NCBI GenBank assembly: GCA_905181715.1
Contig: CAJIYT010000043.1
Location: 1-36,133 of the forward strand
Reading direction: 5' to 3'
Origin: an uncultured Candidatus Poseidoniales archaeon
GTDB taxonomy: Archaea > Thermoplasmatota > Poseidoniia > Poseidoniales > Poseidoniaceae
DNA length: 36,133 nt
Part shown: piece by piece, positions 7,466 to 13,833 of the stretch
How positions within the stretch are numbered: the stretch's first letter is position 1
How the letters are laid out: each line of letters begins with the position of its first letter
Position numbers and translations under genes: made by a program
The notes under the pieces: generated by a model
Seen by the model: only the letters and a program-made list of their open reading frames with translations
What the model was told of the DNA's origin: nothing
Database searches by the model: none

Positions 7466-8428
7466 TCATTGGATGTGAGTCCGAACTTCACATGATGAAG
7501 GTTGCTTGGGGGCTTCGCTAAAACCGAATTTACAGGGATTAGTCATCGAACTTATCTCACCAACATCTTGACCATCTATAGTCGCACTACCCTTGATGAT
7601 TTTCGATACACGGTCAATGGCGTACCATTCTTTCCGATTGTTTTTGGTAGTCCCATGAGTTCGAGTTCCAAAAAATACTCTTGCGAAGAATAATTCAACT
7701 GTTGCGATGAAAAACAATGAACGTTTAAATGGAATCTTCCACCCTTTGTTCCATTCAAAATCGAGAGCGAGGCCCTCTGATTTCAGTGAAAGTGTTTGCT
7801 CTTTATTCTCAATATCAATATCTTGAATCTGGATTTCATCAAATGTATACATAGCTTGTATGTAGTCCGAAATAGTGGAATTAGGTGCAATTAAAACTCT
7901 ATGGCCGTCTGGTTTGGCCCACATAATGTCAGTAAATCGACCAAATGGAGATGACATCCAATCACCAACAACTATCCGATCTCCGCTTTCAAAACTACAG
8001 GATGAAATCCTTCCTTGGAATACATCCATCGATTCAATCGACTTTTCTTTTCCTTTAAACGGGGTGATTTCTCCGATCCAGGAGATTAGAAGAATTAGGA
8101 AAATCTGTATTATCAAACGGATTACGTGCCATACGTCGTCATATTGCGTACCATTGAGAGGGATGTCATTGTACCACATGTTGAAATTAGCCCAATACAA
8201 TATTACAAGCAAACCATTCAATCCGACTGCTCCTATTGACCTAGTGGCTGGAATAATCAACAATAGTCCCAGTAAAGTTTCGAATAAGCCACTGAATAAT
8301 ACCCAGAATCTCGCAGAAGGTAGAACTTCAGGCACTATCGGTTCATACCATACTGGGTGAATGAAATGATCAATTCCTATCGCCATGAAAGCAAATCCTA
8401 TGCTCAGAGCAAGGATATTCCGCAACAT
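7466..8428 (-). CDS. DoxX-like membrane protein fused to a C-terminal soluble domain
   Basis: The N-terminal 130 residues form about four membrane helices of DoxX/MauE-like type (IGFAFMAIGIDHFIHPVW, then FWVLFSGLFETLLGLLLIIP and a WANFNMWYND loop). The C-terminal half is soluble, with SGDRIVVGDWMSSPFGRFTD, DIMWAKPDGHRVLIAPN and FFGTRTHGTTKNNRKEWYAI. That part resembles uncharacterised actinobacterial stand-alone proteins as I recall them, and has no known activity. The start is uncertain: ATG 8428 is used, but GTG 8443 is in frame with GGCGGT close upstream. The protein ends with an Ala/Pro/Cys-rich tail. The gene points the same way as the iron-type operon and lies upstream of its operators, separated by 132 bases. 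Confidence 0.7.
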   Translation of the reverse strand: MLRNILALSIGFAFMAIGIDHFIHPVWYEPIVPEVLPSARFWVLFSGLFETLLGLLLIIPATRSIGAVGLNGLLVILYWANFNMWYNDIPLNGTQYDDVWHVIRLIIQIFLILLISWIGEITPFKGKEKSIESMDVFQGRISSCSFESGDRIVVGDWMSSPFGRFTDIMWAKPDGHRVLIAPNSTISDYIQAMYTFDEIQIQDIDIENKEQTLSLKSEGLALDFEWNKGWKIPFKRSLFFIATVELFFARVFFGTRTHGTTKNNRKEWYAIDRVSKIIKGSATIDGQDVGEISSMTNPCKFGFSEAPKQPSSCEVRTHIQ

Positions 8429-8562
8429 GGAATGAATTGTCACATACCGCCGAAACGTGGTTCGGAGATAAAGTAATGTTCAGTACCAGCGCTTCAATAA
8501 ATCGACTGACTTTCCCAGTTTCCAGATTTTACTCGTTCAAATTACTATTCCTGGAATGACGA

Positions 8563-9000
8563 TTAACAACATCCATGCTCACGCATTGGAGCGGCTACGA
8601 AGTTTACTTTGTCGATATCATGGGTGTTGTTAAGTTTGTCAATAGCTGTACGGAAAGATTTGGCATCACCACGTACCTGCATTGTATCTACACATGTGTG
8701 GCTGTCTCTCAAGCAATTGTGATGAAAAGATAAGACATCGATCTCATGAGAATGGCGAAGTTCCATGAGTTTATGTTCAATTCCATGCTGATAATAAATC
8801 ACGATTGTACCTTCCAAAACAATACCGTCGTCCATCGCAACAAGTTCGCCACGGCGCTTCGCCTCCGCAAAGTGCAAACTGGCATCCCTAAGGAATAAAC
8901 TTCGGTTTTTGTAGCCGGATTGCTGAATCAATGTATCCAACTGTTCGGCGAAATGCTTGTCAGTACTAAATGAAAGAACTCGGCTCATGGTTCTCGACAT
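8563..9000 (-). CDS. nikR-like: NikR-like metal-responsive ribbon-helix-helix regulator
   Basis: Residues 6-45 form a ribbon-helix-helix DNA-binding domain (SRVLSFSTDKHFAEQLDTLI then GYKNRSLFLRDA). Residues 60-138 match the NikR ACT-like metal-sensing domain: EGTIVIYYQHG, ELRHSHEIDVLSFHHNCLRD, CVDTMQVRGDA. NikR binds nickel with His, His, His, Cys. Here the aligned ligands are His83, His94, Cys96 in place of the third His, and Cys103 after a one-residue insertion, so the metal may differ. The tail ends HGCC, adding possible ligands. Start ATG 9000 is chosen over TTG 9006; there is no Shine-Dalgarno, and a TATA-like box sits at 9023-9029, as for a leaderless mRNA. It is divergent from a ZIP transporter and probably controls it and itself. 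Confidence 0.75.
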   Translation of the reverse strand: MSRTMSRVLSFSTDKHFAEQLDTLIQQSGYKNRSLFLRDASLHFAEAKRRGELVAMDDGIVLEGTIVIYYQHGIEHKLMELRHSHEIDVLSFHHNCLRDSHTCVDTMQVRGDAKSFRTAIDKLNNTHDIDKVNFVAAPMREHGCC

Positions 9001-9008
9001 TTGCAATA

Positions 9009-9038
9009 ATTAATAATATTTGTTAAATACCTATTAAT
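9009..9038. promoter_or_regulatory. Bidirectional promoter with NikR-spaced inverted repeat
   Basis: ATTAATA (9009-9015) and TATTAAT (9032-9038) are perfect inverted 7-mers separated by 16 bases. Classical NikR operators also have two half-sites separated by 16 bases (GTATGA-N16-TCATAC in E. coli). A TTAAATA/TATTTAA box (9023-9029) lies near the centre, about 25 bases from both divergent start codons (9000 and 9051). One TATA region may thus serve two leaderless transcripts and be covered by one bound regulator. Confidence 0.5.
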
Positions 9039-9050
9039 GAAGCGATAAGC

Positions 9051-10175
9051 ATGACTAACCCGCCCATAGTGTATGCATTGATCACTCTCTTCATAGGACT
9101 AACCGGGGGGCTGCTCCCTGTTTTATCTAAAATAAAAGAGAACCCAGAACGCTTGAAAACACTCACAGGAATTGCTGCTGGAATTATTATTGCGTCTGCC
9201 ATGATGGTTGTAATCCCCGAAGGATATGAATTAGCAACGAAAGATGAACATGACGCTCATGCCGAAGATGATAAAATCGCAGGCTCGATTGCATTAGTGA
9301 TGCTAGAAGTAGACCATGGTGAAATCAATGCATCGCAAGCAATCGAGGAAATTGAAAACCTAGTTGGTGGTCATGAGGCGCACGCTGGTGAGGGTTCATA
9401 CGATACTCATGAAGATGAATCAACCGAAAAATCTCTTTCAGAATCTGTACTTCATGTCATTGAAGAAGTCGAAGACGGCGATATTAATGCAACAATTGGT
9501 CTAGAGGAAATTGAGGTTTTGATTACAAGTCACGTACATGCGGCTGTCGAAGAACATCATGATGTCGATGGCTGGTTATTGGGTGGAGCTATTCTTGCCG
9601 GATTTGTTTTGATGCTGATTCTTGAAGGATCAGGAATTGGGCACGCAATTCACGAAGAACATCACGACCATGACCAAGAGCATGGGCACGAACACATCCA
9701 TCACAGCAAAGGTGGATGGATGATGGTTCTTGGACTCACACTTCACTCTGCAACTGACGGATTAGCAATTGGGGCTGCTGCTGCGACTGGGAGTACGGCG
9801 ATTACTGCAACTGTCGCTATGGCCGTTCTGATACACAAAGCACCTGCTGCATTTAGTCTAGGTATATTTTCAATGCATGAACGGGAAAACAGAAATGATT
9901 CGATTCGAGACGTGTTGGTCTTTTCTCTCGCCACACCAATTATGATGATGATTGCCTTCTATGCATTGGCAGATTTGGAGACTCACATCATTGGGTTGAC
10001 TATGTTATTCTCTGCTGGAACCTTCCTATATGTTGCAACTGTCGACACATTGCCTGACATCCATAACCCAGTGACTGGTAGGAAAGCGATGATCTACGTG
10101 CTATTAGGTGCGCTAATATTCGCATTGATGTTGATAGGAGCCGATGCAGCAGGTTTGCTGGAACATGCTCACTGA
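9051..10175 (+). CDS. ZIP-family divalent metal transporter with His-rich acidic loops
   Basis: A 374-residue ZIP (SLC39/GufA-type) transporter. Helices 1 and 2 occupy residues about 5-60 (GLTGGLLPVL, then IAAGIIIASAMMVVIPEGYE). The metal-site helices carry LTLHSATDGLAIGA (His232, Asp236) and LIHKAPAAFSLG, the HSxxDG and HKxPAAF motifs of the family. The loop between helices 2 and 3 is a large acidic, His-containing insert (residues about 62-170) with two related 30-residue repeats. A second cluster, HEEHHDHDQEHGHEHIHH, precedes the HSATDG helix. These probably bind zinc, iron, nickel or manganese before transport. Divergent from the NikR-like regulator, with a shared promoter. Confidence 0.92.
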   Translation: MTNPPIVYALITLFIGLTGGLLPVLSKIKENPERLKTLTGIAAGIIIASAMMVVIPEGYELATKDEHDAHAEDDKIAGSIALVMLEVDHGEINASQAIEEIENLVGGHEAHAGEGSYDTHEDESTEKSLSESVLHVIEEVEDGDINATIGLEEIEVLITSHVHAAVEEHHDVDGWLLGGAILAGFVLMLILEGSGIGHAIHEEHHDHDQEHGHEHIHHSKGGWMMVLGLTLHSATDGLAIGAAAATGSTAITATVAMAVLIHKAPAAFSLGIFSMHERENRNDSIRDVLVFSLATPIMMMIAFYALADLETHIIGLTMLFSAGTFLYVATVDTLPDIHNPVTGRKAMIYVLLGALIFALMLIGADAAGLLEHAH

Positions 10176-10194
10176 AAGTCCATCCGGGTATACA

Positions 10195-10342
10195 AAGGGG
10201 ATTCGGATGACCCCTTGCGATTTCATGGAAATGATATGTTGGTTGTCTGTATCAACCCACAAGAGACGGTGTGAAATTTCGTCAAGAATTGAGGGCGTTC
10301 TGTCCAGTCCCTTGAATGCACATACACGCAAGGAGCGCCCTC
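10195..10342. other. Hairpin-rich convergent intergenic region; possible structured RNA or bidirectional terminator
   Basis: The 180-base gap between two convergent genes contains four successive hairpins. AAGGGG (10195) pairs with CCCCTT (10211); ATTTC (10220) with GAAAT (10228); GGTTG (10241) with CAACC (10253). The strongest pairs GAGGGCGTTC (10291-10300) with GAGCGCCCTC (10333-10342), ten base pairs with one G-U. No coding potential is convincing and no known RNA family was recognised. It may be 3' ends of both transcripts or a small RNA. Confidence 0.35.
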
Positions 10343-10355
10343 TGATCCAATAATA

Positions 10356-11159
10356 TCAGACGATACGCTCGACTGTCTCTGGAGTCACACCTTCTTCTGC
10401 GGTCACACGGTAAACCATGACAGCTAGATTCTCAGGTGCGTTCCTGAATTTAGATACAATCATCGAGGTCTCGAATTCTGAACCGATTCCTCTGACTTTG
10501 AATTCCAAAACCATGTCGGCGATGGCAGCCATCTCCTGTTTGGTAGCCGCATCGATTGCATCTCTTGAAATCATCAATAATAGCAAACCGCGATACATTT
10601 GAGTGTGGGCTTGCATCATTCGCAACATCGAAATAACTCTAGTTTGATCATCCCTCTGAATAAAGAAATCAAGACTGTCAATTACACCACGGAAATATGG
10701 CCCCATCGACATAACCTCATTAGTCATCTCAGTAAGGAAATCTTGAGTATTATCCTCGACAAATCTAGTTTGAGCCAAACGTTGAATGTCAGGCAACTTG
10801 AATCCTTCCAAACGGTAGCGGCTAGCCAGTAATTCCTTTTCTAAAACCTTGGAATTATATTCCTCTCCTAGGGTTCTGACTCTGATATCCTGAGGCCAAT
10901 CATATTTGGTGAAGATTCGAGAAATCTCGGCTTTACTCTCATTGGTAGAAACGTACATTGTATTATCGGACTCTTCCGCTGGAGAGGTGAATTGTTTACC
11001 GAATAATTCTGCACCGCTTCCTGTATCTGTGAAGCCTATCATCATGAAACCGCGTGGAACGCCACCGCGCATTGCATCATCGAATTTTGGCACACCAAAA
11101 CTACCAACGCTACCGAAAAACTCCTCATCTTCTGGATCGAAACTTACTTCTCTACTCAT
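10356..11159 (-). CDS. KaiC/RAD55-like protein with degenerate P-loop
   Basis: The 267-residue protein has the KaiC-family layout: FGVPKFDDAMRGGVPRGFMM at residues 21-40 matches the GIxxLDxxLxGGxPxG entry to the ATP site. The following loop is GFTDTGSGAELF, so the Walker A Lys and Thr are missing. A Walker B-like strand is kept (FRGVIDSLDFF, near 162). It should therefore not hydrolyse ATP in the normal way and may be a regulatory partner of the intact KaiC-like protein encoded two genes upstream. A clear Shine-Dalgarno (GAGGTGTGAAGT) sits before ATG 11159, ten bases after the previous stop. Last gene of the tandem trio. Confidence 0.75.
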   Translation of the reverse strand: MSREVSFDPEDEEFFGSVGSFGVPKFDDAMRGGVPRGFMMIGFTDTGSGAELFGKQFTSPAEESDNTMYVSTNESKAEISRIFTKYDWPQDIRVRTLGEEYNSKVLEKELLASRYRLEGFKLPDIQRLAQTRFVEDNTQDFLTEMTNEVMSMGPYFRGVIDSLDFFIQRDDQTRVISMLRMMQAHTQMYRGLLLLMISRDAIDAATKQEMAAIADMVLEFKVRGIGSEFETSMIVSKFRNAPENLAVMVYRVTAEEGVTPETVERIV

Positions 11160-11169
11160 ACTTCACACC

Positions 11170-11754
11170 TCAATGAATCACTACCTGTCCACGATCTATC
11201 AAATCTGTACAATATAAGTCAAGATTCGAAAGAACAGATGGTGGAACCTGGTCGGGAATGTTGAGGATTACGGTTAGTACCTCTCGTTGTCTGAAAGTGT
11301 TGATGAAGGTGTGCAGGTATTCTGCCAACATTTTCTCCTCATTGTAAATTGCTAGTGCATTCACCGAATCGATGAGGACAAAGTTCCTCGGGTTGTCAGT
11401 GGTTCGCAAGCGATATAGGGACCTCAACAATATACTCTCAAGCATTATCGGGCTGTCGATAAAAGTGATATTGTCATAAGGCACGTCGGTTCCACCCAAT
11501 ATTCCTGATGAAACAAGATCAATGAAATGGATATTGGACACATCTATTCCTATCGACTCGAAAGCTTGGATAATCTCTACCGCACCTCTACTAGCAGAGA
11601 TGTAAATTCCACCCATCTCAAACATCTGAATCAGCGGCACCATGGTACTTGCGGTTACCATGAATGCATTCGAATTGCCGCAACGTACTTGAATTGCGGA
11701 ATTTAGACTAATCTCGGTTAATTGTTCAGCGATTCCATTGTCAAGTTCAAACAT
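11170..11754 (-). CDS. KaiC/RAD55-like protein lacking a P-loop
   Basis: About 194 residues from ATG 11754, chosen because GGGGTG lies just upstream and the ATG follows the previous stop by one base; an ATG at 11784 is in frame but lies inside the upstream gene. The strand order fits a RecA-like fold, with AFMVTASTMVPLIQMFEM, YISASRGAVEIIQAFESI and a Walker B-like NFVLIDSVNAL (near 131-141). No GxxxxGKT is present at the expected place. The end (LYCTDLIDRGQVVIH) resembles the terminal strands of KaiC-like proteins such as archaeal FlaH. A pseudo-ATPase is likely; the family call rests on context and fold pattern. Confidence 0.6.
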   Translation of the reverse strand: MFELDNGIAEQLTEISLNSAIQVRCGNSNAFMVTASTMVPLIQMFEMGGIYISASRGAVEIIQAFESIGIDVSNIHFIDLVSSGILGGTDVPYDNITFIDSPIMLESILLRSLYRLRTTDNPRNFVLIDSVNALAIYNEEKMLAEYLHTFINTFRQREVLTVILNIPDQVPPSVLSNLDLYCTDLIDRGQVVIH

Positions 11755-11755
11755 T

Positions 11756-12538
11756 TCAAGCACCCCATGAGCCAGCACGATCATTCAAAGCGCCCCATTT
11801 CAACATCGGGGTGAGCATTACTCCCAAAGGAGTTAGTTCAATGGCATATTTTGCCCTACTATGTTGAGTTCCACGCATTTTTACAACTTGAAGGTAACGT
11901 AATAGATGACCCATTCTTTCAACATCACCCATCACAATGATTCCATCGGCAATCGCTTCCTCTACACCAAAAGACGACCAGTGGGCGTTTTCTGTTGCTG
12001 ATGTGATTTCAGCGATAAGTAGGGTAGTGCATCCTAGTGTAGCTAATTTCTTGCCGAGGGTAAAGAGGAAATCTCTGATCAACTGTTCACTCTTAATTTT
12101 ATAACAAAGAGTCGTGACCGAGTCGATTACTAAACGGGTCACTCCGATGGTATTGACGATATCGACGATAGCCTTTATCAGGGCGTAAACGTCTTGTAAA
12201 TCGAAACTAGCCTTTTCAAGACCAAGCCAAGAGTACAGTACGTCCATATCGAACACATTGATTAGCCCTGAGTCTATCATTTTCATATCGAAGAAGGAAT
12301 ATTGTCTGATATTCTCAAGTAATTTAACACTTGGTTCTGTAGCGGTAAAATGGGCGCATGCCTCACCAGAAGTTGCTCCTCTGACTAAGAATTCCATGCC
12401 GAGCGTGGTTTTACCAGAACCGCAGGTTCCTGCTACTAATACCGTCGATCCATAAGGGATGCCGCCGCGCAAGATTTCATCCATTCCATGGACTCCTGTG
12501 ATGCATCGATCACGACTGTAGACGGTACTTGGCTGCAT
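11756..12538 (-). CDS. KaiC/RAD55-family ATPase, intact
   Basis: This 260-residue single-domain KaiC-like ATPase begins CITGVHGMDEILRGGIPYGS, followed by Walker A GTCGSGKT (37-44) and GMEFLVRGA. A Walker B RLVIDSVTTL lies near residue 137, and the C-terminal half has VVKMRGTQHSRAKYAIELT, typical of the family's closing region. Such proteins form ATP-driven hexamers with regulatory roles; archaeal relatives include FlaH and RAD55-like signalling proteins. It is the first gene of the trio and the only one with a complete ATP site. About 106 bases separate it from the pilin-like gene upstream, so it may have its own promoter. Confidence 0.85.
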   Translation of the reverse strand: MQPSTVYSRDRCITGVHGMDEILRGGIPYGSTVLVAGTCGSGKTTLGMEFLVRGATSGEACAHFTATEPSVKLLENIRQYSFFDMKMIDSGLINVFDMDVLYSWLGLEKASFDLQDVYALIKAIVDIVNTIGVTRLVIDSVTTLCYKIKSEQLIRDFLFTLGKKLATLGCTTLLIAEITSATENAHWSSFGVEEAIADGIIVMGDVERMGHLLRYLQVVKMRGTQHSRAKYAIELTPLGVMLTPMLKWGALNDRAGSWGA

Positions 12539-12644
12539 GGAACAAGGGGACTAAGCCGTGTGAGTTGATGAGTATTTGGGCTGATAGATGCTCCTGAGTC
12601 CAACAAACCCAATCCTTCTTGACACTCAAACAGCATTATCAAGT

Positions 12645-13736
12645 TCAAATCTCACCGGGAGTGGGTGAATAGGATAAGTCCCATGCGCGTGTTGAATAAT
12701 TCCAATCCAGGCTAGATCCGCCAACAACACCGACACCGGGAGTCCAGACGCATTTGTCGACGAGGGCTCCTTCTGATTCCGTATCATACGCATAACGCAT
12801 CTCGACTCTGCCATTTGAATCAGATAAGCCATCTATTGAACCAACTCCTAAAAACCCGGAACTACCCATATCGAACACAGTACTGGCATTGCCTACATCC
12901 TGCGCTGGAATACTACCGGTAAGAATCGATAGCGAGTTTCCGGGAACTACGCCTTCTGTAAAGAGATAATTCAAGGTTCCAGTAGTTCCAAGCCTTACAA
13001 AGGACCAACCGCGTAAAGTTACAGCAAAACCCTCAGGATTCTTCAACTCAATCCATTCAGGACTACCGCCATTAGGGGCGGGGAAAACCTCAATCATTTC
13101 CAGTTTAGGGGGAGCTTTACCTCCATCATGAACCTCGACACTGACTTGTACTGTTTCACCTGAAGAGGTAAAGGAACGACTTGCGGTTGAACTAATACTA
13201 GCGCTATCTCTTGTGGTCCCGCCTTCAAAAAGAATTAGTCCCTCGCGTTCTACGTCAGACGAATCGGTCACTCTGATAAGCAGGCGCATATTTAGGCCGT
13301 CATTCAATCCCAAACCCTGTACCATTGCACCTTCAGTGATATTTTTCAGTGCTGCAAGTCTCTGAGTGTCGAGCACTCCATCGCTTATCAGACCTGGTTG
13401 CAGATTACCTTTTGATAATTCGACAGTGTTGTGTAAATGCCATTCCGAAGTTGCGTTTGCAGTATCTCGATTTCCATCGAGTTCTGGTACGAGCCAGCCC
13501 TCATTCGCCGTCAATCTCTCTAATGCTTCAGTAGCCGCTCTGTCAACGAGATCAGTATGCGGATCGTTTGAACTGAGAGGCAGTTGGGCCAATGATAAGA
13601 AAGCGGTGAGTATTATCAAGAAAAGGGCGAACGCAGTGAGAAATTCAATTACTGCCACAAGTGCTTCTTCATCCTGTTGCGGATGTTGACGCAATGAAGC
13701 GGCTTGCATAGGCGTATGCAAAGGCGGAACCGACAT
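12645..13736 (-). CDS. Pilin-like membrane-anchored protein with lamin-tail domain
   Basis: Start ATG 13736 is used because further upstream extension would overlap the divergent gene's signal-peptide start. The 363-residue protein has a polar 20-residue leader, then EEALVAVIEFLTAFALFLII (24-43), a hydrophobic segment with Glu near its start that resembles the N-terminal helix of type IV pilins and archaellins. Residues about 210-330 look like a lamin-tail (LTD) beta-sandwich: KLEMIEVFPAPNGGSPEWIE, LKNPEGFAVTLRGWSF, then PGNSLSILTG. LTD domains occur in many secreted prokaryotic proteins. A surface structure or cell-wall role is likely. The three KaiC-like genes follow on the same strand. Confidence 0.7.
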   Translation of the reverse strand: MSVPPLHTPMQAASLRQHPQQDEEALVAVIEFLTAFALFLIILTAFLSLAQLPLSSNDPHTDLVDRAATEALERLTANEGWLVPELDGNRDTANATSEWHLHNTVELSKGNLQPGLISDGVLDTQRLAALKNITEGAMVQGLGLNDGLNMRLLIRVTDSSDVEREGLILFEGGTTRDSASISSTASRSFTSSGETVQVSVEVHDGGKAPPKLEMIEVFPAPNGGSPEWIELKNPEGFAVTLRGWSFVRLGTTGTLNYLFTEGVVPGNSLSILTGSIPAQDVGNASTVFDMGSSGFLGVGSIDGLSDSNGRVEMRYAYDTESEGALVDKCVWTPGVGVVGGSSLDWNYSTRAWDLSYSPTPGEI

Positions 13737-13833
13737 GAGACTATCGCCGTTTACCCACCTACAGCGCGCTAATAGGGCTTCAAGGCACTTCTCCACCGAT
13801 TGGTATTTGAGCAGTGCTGGCGAGGAAGTATCA

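Noticed and set aside
10144..10353. A 69-codon + frame overlapping the end of the ZIP gene
   Set aside because: It has no ribosome site or recognisable protein features, and half of it lies inside the ZIP coding region in another frame.
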